DNA from: Diacronema lutheri
Taxonomy: Eukaryota > Haptophyta > Pavlovophyceae > Pavlovales > Pavlovaceae
NCBI GenBank assembly: GCA_019448385.1
Contig: JAGTXO010000002.1
Coordinates: 1,054,001-1,118,000 of the forward strand
DNA: 64,000 nucleotides
Direction of reading: 5' to 3'
Part shown: positions 39,178 through 49,170 of the stretch, in pieces
Layout of the letters: each line of letters opens with the position of its first letter
Position numbering within the stretch: the stretch's first letter is position 1
Notes under the pieces: generated by a model
The model's database searches: none
What the model saw: the letters and a program-made list of their open reading frames with translations, nothing else
Told to the model about the DNA's origin: nothing
Translations under genes and position numbers: made by a program

Positions 39178-40107
39178 ATGGCGCTCGCGCTCGTCGCGAT
39201 TCTCGCGGCGACCTCGGGTGCGATTACGGCGGGCAGGCGGCTGCTCGACGCGCCGATCTTCGTGCTGCGCGGACCTGAGCGCGCCGAGGCGTTGTCGTGT
39301 TTCGAGCGTGTCGATGACCAGATCATGGGCGGCATCTCGCAGTCGGCGCTCGTGCCGTCGTACGATGGCGAATGCGCGTCGTTCCTCGGCGTGGTGCGCA
39401 CGGACGGCGGCGGGTTCTGCGGCACGCGCTCCCGCCTGCTCTCTAAGCCGCTCAACCTGGGCGGCTATAGCGGCATTTACCTGCGCGTCCGCGGCGACGG
39501 CAAGCGGTACAAGCTCAACGTGCGGACGAGCGAGGAGGTGGGCGAGCTCGTCTACCAGTGCGCCTTCCTGCCGCCGGCCGAGATGGCGACGGTGCGGCTG
39601 CCGTTCACGGCGTTCCGGCTGGTGAAGCGCTCTAATCCCGTGCCCAGCCCGCCGCCGCTCGACCCGCACACCATTTACCAGCTCGGCGTGGTCCTCTCGC
39701 GCTTTGCGTTTGGCGAGGAAAGCTCCAACGACGCGTTTGCCGCCGGCCCGTTCCGCGTCGACATCGAGGAGATTGGCGCGTTCCGCGACGAGCTCGACTT
39801 TGAGGCGGCGATCGACGAGCCCGGTGCGCCCGTCGCTCGCTCCGCCGGCCCGCCGCTCAGCGCCGGCCTGCAATTGTGGCCGGAGGGCGAGGAGCCGCGC
39901 CGGCGCGGCGGGCTGCGTGCGCGGCTGCTCCGCTTCGTGTTCCGGCGCGTGCGCGGCACGCTGCGACAGCGCGTGGTGGCGCGGCGTTCGGAGCGCGCGT
40001 CCAAGCTGTGGGCGCTGCGCAAGCAGGGCAGGAAGTTGAGCGAGTTGCGCCGCGCCGAGACCGCTCCCACTCCCGCGCCCGATGCGGAGGCGCGTCGCGG
40101 AAGCTGA
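39178..40107 (+). CDS. CIA30/NDUFAF1-domain protein with N-terminal targeting sequence
   Basis: A 309-residue intronless protein starting at ATG 39178 with a hydrophobic leader (MALALVAILAATSGAITAG). The CIA30 domain (about residues 35-215) is clear: CFERVDDQIMGGISQSALV, GGFCGTRSRLLSKPLNLGGY, GIYLRVRGDGKRYKLNVRT and a late PFRVDIEEIGAF. CIA30 proteins are complex I assembly factors in mitochondria; related proteins act in plastids or the secretory pathway. The leader is more signal-like than a typical mitochondrial presequence, so location is open. The C-terminal 90 residues are Arg-rich. The stop codon lies inside an inverted repeat bracketing a 35-C run. Confidence 0.8.
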   Translation: MALALVAILAATSGAITAGRRLLDAPIFVLRGPERAEALSCFERVDDQIMGGISQSALVPSYDGECASFLGVVRTDGGGFCGTRSRLLSKPLNLGGYSGIYLRVRGDGKRYKLNVRTSEEVGELVYQCAFLPPAEMATVRLPFTAFRLVKRSNPVPSPPPLDPHTIYQLGVVLSRFAFGEESSNDAFAAGPFRVDIEEIGAFRDELDFEAAIDEPGAPVARSAGPPLSAGLQLWPEGEEPRRRGGLRARLLRFVFRRVRGTLRQRVVARRSERASKLWALRKQGRKLSELRRAETAPTPAPDAEARRGS

Positions 40108-40109
40108 CG

Positions 40110-40144
<35 letters not shown>

Positions 40145-40159
40145 TTGCTGTCAGCTTCC
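40099..40159 (+). repeat. 35-C homopolymer bracketed by a perfect 10-bp inverted repeat
   Basis: GGAAGCTGAC (40099-40108) and GTCAGCTTCC (40150-40159) flank C35 (40110-40144). The left arm includes the TGA stop of the CIA30 gene. The strand opposite is poly-G, so both i-motif and G-quadruplex structures are possible. Confidence 0.9.
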
Positions 40160-40198
40160 AGCCCTTATGACGCTAGAAGAAGGGGCGGCTCCGGCGCG

Positions 40199-41485
40199 TC
40201 ACGCGCCGAGGGGGGCGATGCGTCTGCTTCTTGTCGGTTGTCGCAGCTCGCGCAGGGGAGGCCGGCCGGCTCCGGGTTCTGCTCGCAGCGAGCTTTGCGC
40301 GTCGCCCGCGGCGGTCTGAGGGGAACAGGCAGGCGGCTCCTGCGAGCAAGGCGGGGCCAAACCGCCCGCTTCGCACTGGTCGCCGTCGCCGTCGCCGCAC
40401 ACGGGCGGTACGCACTGTGCGGCCGGTGCTGCCTGATGTGCGCCCCTGGAACTGGGCGAGGCCGGCTTGCCTGGGTCGATCACGGTAGCCAACGTGATTG
40501 CGCGTGCAAGCTCGCTCGCTGGCGCCTTGTCCGCGGCCATGCGCCCGACCTGGATCCCCACGAGGCACAGGGCCACCCCACCGACGATGAGTGGGTAGCG
40601 CCAGAGCGCGAAGCTCTTGTACTCCTGGAAGAAGAGGAGGCCAGACGCGACGTCCGCAGCGCTCGCGGCGCCGTACTCAATGGGCAGCGCACTCGTCACG
40701 GCAAACCGCTTGAACACGATCCGCAGCCAGATGACAGTGCCGACTGAAGAGACGGCGCACATGACGATCGTCGCCGGGAAGATTGGGTGCGAGCAGCCGC
40801 CGCGGTTGCACTGTGAAAGCATGGCGTTCATGCAACGCAGCGTGAGGTGCGCGACGGCCTCATCTAGCCCGAGCGATGCGGGGTACATGACAGCCATCGT
40901 GCTCTCGAGCCACGCGGGCGGAGGACGCTCCGCGACGCGGTCGAGCGGGTACGTGCGCTCGTGCACGAGGATCGCGCCGAGCGTGCTGAGGACGGACAGG
41001 ACGAGCAAGGCAAAGTAGGTGGCACCGAGGGGCGCGGCGAAGAGCGCCGCGACGTCGTCCGACGAGAAGTCCGTGGGCACGCCGGGATTCCCAACTGAGG
41101 CGCCGATAGCGCACATGCACGCGCCGAGGAGCACGATGAGGCTTCCCGCCACTTTTGGCCACGTGAGCGCCTCGCCGAGGAAATACCACGAGAAGAAGAG
41201 ATTGAACGCGAGCATGGTGAGAAAGAGGCAGGCGAGTAGCGAAAGCGGGATCCACAGCCCCGCGAACGAGTACACCACGCCCGTTCCAACGCCGTAGAGC
41301 ACGAGGCCGAGCATCCACACCGCGTTCTTGTTGACATCGCAGAGCGTGCGACCGCACAGCCGCGCGGGCATCGCGCGGCCCGGATACGTGAGCGCCGCGT
41401 GCTGCACAACCATCGACAGCGCCGTCGTCGCGCCCGCCGCGATGGCGAGCGCAATGCCCGCGTACACTTCTCCATGACGCAACAT
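40199..41485 (-). CDS. NIPA-like Mg2+ transporter (DMT superfamily)
   Basis: A 428-residue intronless membrane protein starting at ATG 41485 (MLRHGEVYAGIALAIAAGA). About nine hydrophobic helices are visible, with LGLVLYGVGTGVVYSFAGL, FLGEALTWPKVAGSLIVLLG and IEYGAASAADVASGLLFFQE at positions equivalent to conserved NIPA/DMT helices. A hydrophilic insertion with several Cys (CMNAMLSQCNRGGC) lies between helices, and the C-terminal 110 residues are cytoplasmic, Pro/Cys/Gly-rich. NIPA proteins mediate Mg2+ uptake; other DMT members move different solutes, so substrate is uncertain. Confidence 0.7.
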   Translation of the reverse strand: MLRHGEVYAGIALAIAAGATTALSMVVQHAALTYPGRAMPARLCGRTLCDVNKNAVWMLGLVLYGVGTGVVYSFAGLWIPLSLLACLFLTMLAFNLFFSWYFLGEALTWPKVAGSLIVLLGACMCAIGASVGNPGVPTDFSSDDVAALFAAPLGATYFALLVLSVLSTLGAILVHERTYPLDRVAERPPPAWLESTMAVMYPASLGLDEAVAHLTLRCMNAMLSQCNRGGCSHPIFPATIVMCAVSSVGTVIWLRIVFKRFAVTSALPIEYGAASAADVASGLLFFQEYKSFALWRYPLIVGGVALCLVGIQVGRMAADKAPASELARAITLATVIDPGKPASPSSRGAHQAAPAAQCVPPVCGDGDGDQCEAGGLAPPCSQEPPACSPQTAAGDAQSSLRAEPGAGRPPLRELRQPTRSRRIAPLGA

Positions 41486-41755
41486 CTTTGCACGTTTCAC
41501 ACTGTTTTTTACTTGCAGTAAGTAACGGCGGCAGGACCGGCGCGACGAGTACGTCCAAATGCCGCCGGAGCCCGAGCTACGGGCGCCATTTTCGGGCTCT
41601 GACTGTCACTGAGAGTGGCAGATGCAACGTGGCAGTTCAGAACATGGGCCTCGCGCTAGGCGTGGCGCGGATGGGTCTGGGACTCTGAGTCTGTGAAAAG
41701 GGAAAGGTCGCGGCGGGAGTCTCGGGGTCGGTGCCGCGTGCGGAATGACGCGCGC

Positions 41756-43138
41756 TCACGCCGCGTCGTCCTCGAGGGCGACGCGGTTCCACGCGTCGAC
41801 GTCGATCACGCCGTCCGGATCCGTCGCCTTGCCCCACCGCTCCGTCCGCCTGCCCCCCTCGCTCGTGTACTTCACCGCCGCGACGGACGCAATCGAGTGA
41901 TCGCCGGCCTCGCGGAAGATGGTCATCTTGGCGAGCGGCGGCGCGTAGACGTGCAGCGTGATCGCGGGCTGGTCGGAGCGGTTCTCGATTCTGTGCAGGC
42001 CAATGTTGTTGTTCGCGTACGTGTCGGTCGGCGAGCCGCCCTGCCCGAGCGGTGTCACGTTCTGCACGCGGAGCGGGCCGCAGCGGCCGATGGCGCCTGT
42101 CGGGTTCGTCATCGCGTCCTTGAAGAACTTGCGGTCCATCGTGGGCATGCCGTACTGCACCTGCGGCGCGAGCGTGGAGGTGACGATGGCGGACGGTCGC
42201 GGCGGGGGCCGGCTCAGTCGGTGCCATGCGGCGAGGCGGGCGGCGTGCGCACGGCGGGGCGGCGGAGACGAGCCGCCCGCGCGCGCTGGGCGGCTGCGCA
42301 CCTCGTGCACCTCGCCCTCGACGGCACGGACCCAGCACGAGCTCTCGTCGTGGCAGTGGATGAGCGAGCGCGCGCCCGGCGGCCAGCACATGAGGAGCAC
42401 TTCCATCTCGGCGCTCGAGTGGACGAGGTTGCGCGTGTACTTTGACGACGAGTGCTCGTCCCAGTGCACGTAGGGCGCGTACTCCTCGCGGCGGGGGAAC
42501 CAGCGCGCGACCTCGGCGCGCACGCCCGATACATCGTGCTCCGCGTGGTGCCGGCCGCGCACGAGCGTCTGCAGCTTTTGAAGAAGCGACCCGAGCGAGT
42601 GCGCGCGCGGCATGAGCGTGCCCGACCGGCTGAAGACGGCGCTGCCCTCGAGTGCGACGAGGCGGAGCGCAGCGGCGACGCGCGGCGCAATCTCGCGCTC
42701 GAAGCGCTGCGACTCGAACGCTGAGACCACTGTCACGACGAACGTCGCCTCGCCGCACCTCGGGTGGCACACGCGCACGTCCGACACGCCGGCCTCCATC
42801 TCGTGCAGGCTGCGCGCGATGCATTGGACGAGGCGCTCAAAGTCGGGGATGGCCACCTCGTCCTTCGCCTGGTACGAGAGGATGTGCACCACCTCGCCGG
42901 TGCCCATCGAGCACAGCTTGCGCTCGGCGGGCGAGGGCCGCGGCTCTGCCGCCGGCCGCGGCTCAGCCGCAAGCCGCTCGGCGCGCGCGCCATTCAGGCG
43001 AGAGGGAACGTGGGCGTGCAGGTCGTCGTGAAAAGCACTGCTGAGCGGCACCGCCGCAACAGCGGACGAGAGCGCACGCGCGCGCGCGAGCCGGCGCAAA
43101 GGCGCGCCAAACGGTCTGACGGCCGCCGCCTTCAACAT
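41756..43138 (-). CDS. Cysteine dioxygenase, probably mitochondrial
   Basis: Two exons (42302-43138 and 41756-42160) with a 141-nt intron whose removal joins EGEVHE to VQYGMPTMDRKFF; 413 residues. ATG 43138 gives a textbook mitochondrial presequence (MLKAAAVRPFGAPLRRLARA). The catalytic cupin has SLIHCHDESSCW, providing two iron-ligand His and the Cys of the Cys-Tyr cofactor, then IGLHRIEN (third His) and LHVYAPP (Tyr). It converts cysteine to cysteine sulfinate, the route to taurine and sulfate. Residues about 95-220 (VVHILSYQAKDEVAIPDFER, ATFVVTVVSAFE) form an extra N-terminal domain that looks like a ferredoxin-type alpha/beta fold (ACT- or ABM-like). Confidence 0.85.
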   Translation of the reverse strand: MLKAAAVRPFGAPLRRLARARALSSAVAAVPLSSAFHDDLHAHVPSRLNGARAERLAAEPRPAAEPRPSPAERKLCSMGTGEVVHILSYQAKDEVAIPDFERLVQCIARSLHEMEAGVSDVRVCHPRCGEATFVVTVVSAFESQRFEREIAPRVAAALRLVALEGSAVFSRSGTLMPRAHSLGSLLQKLQTLVRGRHHAEHDVSGVRAEVARWFPRREEYAPYVHWDEHSSSKYTRNLVHSSAEMEVLLMCWPPGARSLIHCHDESSCWVRAVEGEVHEVRSRPARAGGSSPPPRRAHAARLAAWHRLSRPPPRPSAIVTSTLAPQVQYGMPTMDRKFFKDAMTNPTGAIGRCGPLRVQNVTPLGQGGSPTDTYANNNIGLHRIENRSDQPAITLHVYAPPLAKMTIFREAGDHSIASVAAVKYTSEGGRRTERWGKATDPDGVIDVDAWNRVALEDDAA

Positions 43139-43396
43139 CTGAACCGGTGAGGTGGAGGCAAAAGTTTTTCGACGAAGCGCTCCGACGCGGGGGAGGCGTC
43201 CACTTTTCAAAACGAACGGAAGCAAGCACGCACGCTTTGACGACCTCAACTCGGCCACAAAGAAGGCGGCCCAGTCAGACTCGGAGTGAAGGTGTGAAGA
43301 CCTGCACGCGCTCGACAAACGTCACCCTGTCCAGATGGCAGACATGTCGGCCAGCGCATCAGTGACGGGGACGAGAGGAGAGGCGGGTCGTGGTGC

Positions 43397-44097
43397 TCAG
43401 TCCCTTTTCCCGCGCCGGCGGTAGTACTCCTCGATGGCGGGGCGGAGGCTCCGATCGAGGAGCGCGTCGGTCAGCGCGTCGATCGGTTTCACAATCAGCG
43501 GGATCGCGGCGAGGCCGATGATCGTCGGCGCCCAGCCGGGCTGCCTGCCGACGGCGCGGAGCGCCGCGCCCGCGATGGCGACCGCGCGGTTGATGATCAG
43601 TCCGGGCGCCGCCACCGACGCGATGGACTGCCAGCTGAGCACGTCTAGCGCCGATGTCATCACCAGCGGCGTTGGATTGAGCCCCTGCGCCCTCGCCTGC
43701 CTGCCCGCGAGCGCCGCCTTGTCGTAAGTGTCGCCGAGCACGTAAGCTACAGAGACGGCGTACGAGCCGAGGACCAGCCTCGGCGCGATGAGCGGTCGGA
43801 ATGCCTCCCCGACCTTCGGACGCAAGCGCGCATCGAGAATGCGCGAGCGGGTGCCGAGTGAGCCCGCGCCCGGGCCAGGCCGTTGAGGGGGTGCTCGCGC
43901 GCGCGCGCGCGGATGGCGTGCGCGCCAAGCGCGCGACCTCGGGGACGTCGCGTGCCGCGCACACGGGTGAGCGCGCGCGCGCATGCCTCGTTCGTATAGC
44001 CGGCAAAGCGCAGCGGGCTGTCGCGCCAGATGTCGTTGCCGGCCTTGGAGTGCTCGTGGGAAGGGTGCGGCGAGTGGTCGACGACGTCGTCCGGCAT
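43397..44097 (-). CDS. Mitochondrial fission process protein 1 (MTFP1/MTP18-like)
   Basis: Two exons (43987-44097 and 43397-43813), 175 residues. The 173-nt intron has a GC donor (GAG then GCATGC) and an AG acceptor; joining gives WRDSPLRFAGYTNEVGEAFR, an ungapped match to the family. Further blocks: SYAVSVAYVLGDTYDKAALA, DVLSWQSIASVAAPGLIINR and GWAPTIIGLAAIPLIVKPID. MTFP1 is an inner mitochondrial membrane protein affecting fission and inner-membrane integrity. It lies head to tail behind kinesin-5 and in front of cysteine dioxygenase, both also on the minus strand. Confidence 0.88.
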
Positions 44098-44231
44098 TCT
44101 TGCTCGGCCGTTTCAAAAATGAGAGCCGCGAGACCGAGACGCACGTGGGCGGGTCCACGGTCGTCGGTCACTCCACGCGGGCCACGGTGTCTTCGGGCAC
44201 ATGGCGCCTCACGGTGGACTAGGCAGGCTGC

Positions 44232-47200
44232 TCACTTTGGCGCGGCGGCCTTGACAACGGCGCGTGACTTGGGAAGCGCGGGGATGCGGCTCTGCGTGCT
44301 CCCTGCCGTCGCCGGGCGCGAGCGCGAGTCGGGCCGGTCGATGCCGGCCGCGCCGGCCGCGACGTGCTGCTTTGCCGCCTTCTTGCCAAACGGCACGGGC
44401 GAGGTCGGGATGGCCGTGTGCGGCCTCGCGTCGCAGTTTGGCCGCGCGTTCTCGTCGCCAGAGCCTGCCGACATTCGCGCGCGAGGGAAGAGAAGGGAGC
44501 GCGACACGCCCGGTGAGAAGCGCTGTTCGCGCCGGGGCGGCCGCCCCGCCCCGCCATGACTCTCAGCGCGCCCACGCGCGAGGGGCGACGCACCGCCGCC
44601 GAGCGCCGGTGCCGCAAAGCGGGCCGTCTTGGCCGCAGCCGCGTCGAGCGCGAGCGAGACGGCGGCGTTGCTCGAGTATGAGCGCACCGACTGCGCAGAC
44701 GGGGCAGAGGGGAGGGAGGGCACAGCGATCGGGCACGAGGGTGGCGGACAGTAAGCGAGCGGGTCGAGGGGGGAAAGGGATGGACGGCGTGCTCAGCCTT
44801 GCAGGGCTGCACGCGCAAGAGGCCGCGCGCGCGCGCGCGCACCGAAGATGCGCTGCTCGCCTTGCTCAACGCGGGGGAGTGCGGCTGCGTTTGCGCCTGC
44901 GGCGCGGCCACGCCAGCGCGCGCCGTGCCGTCGCCGTCGTCGCAATGGCCGCCGTCAATCGCTCCGCCGTCGGCCGACGCGTGCGCGGCGTCATTCTCGT
45001 CGGCGCTGCGCGCGCCTCGCAGCACCTCCGCCTCCGCCGGCGTCGCGCTCAGCGCCTCGGAGAACGGGATCGCCTCGCGCTCGCGCGGCGGCGGCACCGG
45101 CTCGAGCGCCCGCCACACGTCGCGCGCGTGCTCCTCGAGCGCGCCGCCGAGCGCGCGTGCGCCATCGGCGTGCGCGCGCGCGTGCGCGAGCGCGGCCGAC
45201 GCGCTCTCGTCGAGCGCGGCGCTCGCGCCCGCCTCGGCGCTCGCCAGCGCCGCGCGCGCCGCGCCGAGCGCGCCTGCGGCCGCGTCAGCGTTCGCATCAA
45301 GGCTCGCGCCCAGCTCGGCCGCCGCGGCTGCGCTCGCGGCGGCGAGCGCGCTCCAGCGCTCGGCGTCGCCGGCATCGGCGGCGGCGCGCGCGGCGCCCAT
45401 CCCGTCAAGCGCAACACCCGCCTCCTCGCATGCCGAGTCGAGCTCGGCGTCGGCGCGCGCGCGCAGCTCGCGCGACACGCGCGACGGCTCCTCGCCCGCT
45501 GCAACTAGCGCGGCGCCCGCGCGCAGCGCGTCGGCGGCGGCGTCGCGCGCGGCAGCTTGCAGCTCGGCCGTCGCATCGCGCGCCGCGTCGCTCGCGCCCG
45601 CCGCGCGCGCGCCGAGCGTCGCCGTCGCCACGTCCGCCGCCGACGCATCGTCGACGAGCGCGCCGCTCGCGCGCGCCGCGGCCGTGCCGAGCGCGGCACG
45701 TGCGCCAGCCGCGTCGACGAGCGCGGCGTGCTCGGCGGCGTCGGACGCGGCGTGCGCGCTTGCGCGCGCGTCGGACGCGCCGCGCTGCGCCGTCGCGGCG
45801 CCTCGCACCGCCGCGTCGATGCCATCCGACGCGGTTGTCCAGCCGGCGAGCGCGCCGCGCGCTCCCACGAGCGCTCCCTCCGTGCACGCGCGCGCCGCTG
45901 CAGCGTCGGCGCGCGCGTCGCGGACGGAGCGCGCCGCGGCGGTGGCAGCGTCCGCGGCGTCGCGCGAGGCCGTGCCCCACGCCTGCAGTTCGCCGTCGAG
46001 CGCGCGCGCGTCCGCGTCGCGCGCGACCGCCGCGTCGACGAGCGCCGTGGCCGCGCGGCCGAAGCCGTGAGCCGCGCCACGCGCGCTCGCGCCCATCGCG
46101 CCGACCGCGTCGGCCGTCGACGCGCGGATGGCGGCGAGCTCGCGCGCGGCGAGCTGCTGCACACCGGCGAGCATCGCCGCGATCGCCGCCTCCTCGCGCG
46201 CCGGCGCGCCCGCAAGCCACGCGTCGAGCGCATCGCGCGCGCCGCTCAGCTTGTGAGCCTCGGCGTCGAGCGCGGCGCGCGCATTGTCCGCCGTCAGCGC
46301 CGCCGCATCGCGCGCGCGCGCGAGTGCGTCGCGCGCGCGCAGCTCAGGACAACCAGTGCGCGCGCGCTCCGCAGACGCCTCGAGTGCCGCGCACGCGCCG
46401 TCGAGGGCCGCGCCGAGCCGCTCGTCGCCGGCCGCGAGCGCGACGCCGGCATCGTCAATCGCCGCCGTCGCCGCGCCGTCGCGCCGCGCGCGCGCGTGCG
46501 CGCCGAGCGCGTCGTCGAGCGCAGCGGCGTGCACGGCGTGCGCGGCGGCGCACTCACCCTCGTGCGCCGCGCGCGCGGCGCGGTTCGCCTCCATCGCCGC
46601 CAGGCATCGGTCATGCGCGCTCGCGAGGCCGGCAAGGCCCGCACCGTGCTCTGCGATCGCGTCGCGGTGCGCGCACAGCCGCTCGCGCAACGCAGCCACC
46701 TCGTCGGCGAGCGAGGCGGCAGCATCTACGCCCGCGCTGGCCTGCGCGCCCGCCATGCGCTCAAGCGCCGCGCCCGCCTCCGCCATCGCCGCGCTGCGCG
46801 CGCCCTCGCGCGCGCACACGTCCGCCGCGCGATCGGCTGCGCCCTGCTCGAGCGCAGCGAGAGCCGCGCGCGCCGCGCCGAGGCGCGCGCGCAGCGCGCC
46901 GGCGAGCGCGTCGCGCGCGGCCACCTCGGCGGCGGCCACCTCATCGCGCGCACCGCGCGCGTCCGCCGCGCCATTGGCCACACCATTGGCGAGCGCGGTC
47001 GCGCGCGCGCGGCCGTCGCGCGCCGCGTCCGCCGCGCGCGCGTCGGCGTCGGCCGTCGCCGCGCGCGCGGCGCCCAGGCGGTCGCGCAGCGCATCGGCGG
47101 CGGTGCGCGCGCCGTCGCCGAGCGCGACGGCGTGCGCGTCCGCCGCGCCGTTCAGCGCCTCGAGCGCCGCGCCCACCTCGTGCGACAAGGCGCGCGACGC

Positions 47201-48745
47201 GTCTCGGCGCGCGCGCTCGTCGTCCGCATGCGCGCGCAGCGCGCCGTGCAGCACACCGCACTCGCGCGCGCTCGCCTTGACCGCCGAGAGGAGCGCGCGC
47301 GCTTCGGCGGTGAGCTTGGCCTCGGTGCGGCGCGTCGCGGCGAGGACCAGCGCGCGCCGCTCCGCCTCCGCGAGCGCCTCGTCGCGCTCCGCCTCGCCGC
47401 GCTCGGCGCGCGCGCGCTCGGCGGCGACGTCGGCGCGCGCGCGCGCGAGCTCGGCCGCGGTCGCGGCCGCGCGCGCCTCGGCGTCGTCGGCGCGCTGCTC
47501 GGCGCCGGCGAGCGCGGCATGCTTGCGCGCGAGCGCCGACTGAGCCTCTGCCACCTGCGACTCCATGTATGCCAGCCGCATCTCCATCCGAGACCATTCC
47601 TCGATCGAGCCGCCGCCACCGCCCGCCGCGCCGCCGGCGCCGCCGGCCGCGCCGACGCCGTCGATGCCGGCCATCTTGAGGTACGACATGGCGACGGGCT
47701 TGTTCTGAATGCCCATCGCCATTTGCGCGTACTGCAGCGTTGAGAGCGACTCGTCCGCCGCGAGCGCCGACGGCGAGAGCGTCGCGATGATGCACGTCTT
47801 GCACCGGCCTCCAAGCGACTCCTGCAGCAGCCTCGTCAGCTTTGAGTCGCGGTACGGCACGTGCTGGCCTGAAGAGGCGCCGCCCTCACGCAGCGCGCCG
47901 ATGACGCGGCCGAGCGTGAGCAGCGATTGGTTGATGTTCTTCCGCTCGCGCTCGCGCGCCTCCGACGACGCGCCGCACGCTTTGGCGCACTCGGAACCGG
48001 CGAGGTCGACGAGGTGGAGCTTTCCGGACGATTCGATCATCGCGCCGTCGTCTAGCCGCGTCTTCGAGTGGACGGAGAGGGTGAAGATGCAGTGCGAGCG
48101 CGACGAGCGCGCGTTCATCTTCGTCTCGCCCACCTTGCGCCGCTCGCCCGCGCGGTGAATCAGCTCGAGCACCTCGCGCTCGTTGGCGACGGTCGCCTCC
48201 GAGAGGCCGTGGCAAAAGACGCCCTTCCCGCGCTTCGACTTGTCCTCCACGAGCGACAGCTTCGCGCCGTCGGCGTGGTCATGCGGCAGAAGCAGATCGC
48301 ACAGCTCTTCGCAATAGATCTCCAAATACGACGCCTTCACCTCGGACCACTCGCACCGCGCGAGCCGCGCGAACATCTCGCTCGTCGCGCGCGGGATCAC
48401 GCCCTGCAGCTCGGCTGACGCGAGCTCACCCTCCATCGTGAAGGTCTTGCCCGTGCCAGTCTGACCGTAGGCAAAGACCGTAGACTCGTAGCCACGGAGC
48501 ACGTCGTCGATGATTCCTTGCTCGAGGAACGTCTGCTGGAACACCTCCTGCTGCGACGTGAAGCTCGTGAAGACGCGGTCAAAGCTGAACGCCTGCCGCA
48601 CCTGCCGGTTGCCCTGGCCGCGGCAGATGCACACTTCGCTCTTGTCGGTCGAAGCCGTGATGACGGGCAGCGTCGAGCCCTTCGACTCACGCTCGTTCAG
48701 CGGCCGCAGCCGCACGACGACCTGCACGGCCTTGCCGCCGTCCAT
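44232..48745 (-). CDS. Kinesin-5-type motor protein with alanine-rich tail
   Basis: Two exons (44843-48745 and 44232-44690; 152-nt intron, GTGCGC donor), 1453 residues from ATG 48745. The motor domain (1 to about 365) starts AVQVVVRLRPLNERESKG and has P-loop FAYGQTGTGKTFTMEG, switch I MNARSSRSHCIFTL, switch II LHLVDLAGSE and neck GIQNKPVAMSYL, which fits kinesin-5 (Eg5/BimC). Kinesin-5 slides antiparallel microtubules in the spindle. From about 390 to 1290 the stalk and tail are dominated by Ala, Asp and Arg with heptad-like spacing but extreme compositional bias. Exon 2 encodes a basic, Ser-rich C-terminus (TSPVPFGKKAAKQ, SRIPALPKSRAVV) that may serve as the BimC-box region. The ORF continues past the exon 1 donor out of conservation. 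Confidence 0.85.
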
Positions 48746-49170
48746 CGCGCTCCAGTCCGCGGCACGAACGAGCGAGCGGTTCAAATATGGCAGCCGTTTC
48801 ACCGCGTGTCGGCGCGGAAATTGAAATTCCCCCCAAAGGGGCGGGAAATGACGGTAATTGCCCTGCCTGCGCAATGCGCAGGCTGCCCGTGCGCCCTGCA
48901 CCGCCGCGGCGCCGGCGCGCCGTGCTCGCGCGCGCGGGATGGCCCCCTTTTGGCTTCAACTAGAGTCTGCAATTTCGGAACGTTGACGATGCACGGATGG
49001 CGCACGCGCGGAGGGGATGCCTAGGACATGGTTGGGAATCGAGGGTGTGCGCTGGAGGGGGTTTGCCTTGGTGGCCATGGGCGGTGGAGGGGAAACGGAC
49101 TCGGGAGGGGGCGCGCGCGCCAGAGTGGCCGTGCGCGCAGGAAGACGCCCGCGATGGCCGACGGCGCGGC
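48746..49170. other. Promoter region of kinesin-5 and 3' flank of the homeodomain gene
   Basis: About 425 bp without a convincing gene. The part near kinesin-5 (48790-48870) is AT-richer and contains an E2F-like site; the rest is GC-rich and featureless. Confidence 0.5.
48841..48848 (-). promoter_or_regulatory. E2F/DP-like binding site upstream of kinesin-5
   Basis: GCGGGAAA on the plus strand reads TTTCCCGC on the strand of kinesin-5, the exact E2F consensus, 96-103 bp upstream of its ATG. Kinesin-5 is a mitotic gene and E2F sites drive S/G2 genes in plants and animals. One 8-bp match can be chance, but the site lies in a small AT-richer island in the right place. Confidence 0.4.

Noticed and set aside
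44843-47743. Several very long plus-strand frames opposite the kinesin-5 tail
   Set aside because: Open because Ala/Arg/Gly codons lack stops in all frames; no motifs, and the minus strand continues a genuine kinesin.
48770-48800. GGTTCAAAT resembling a tRNA B box
   Set aside because: No A box, no acceptor stem and no cloverleaf around it; it lies in the kinesin-5 promoter.
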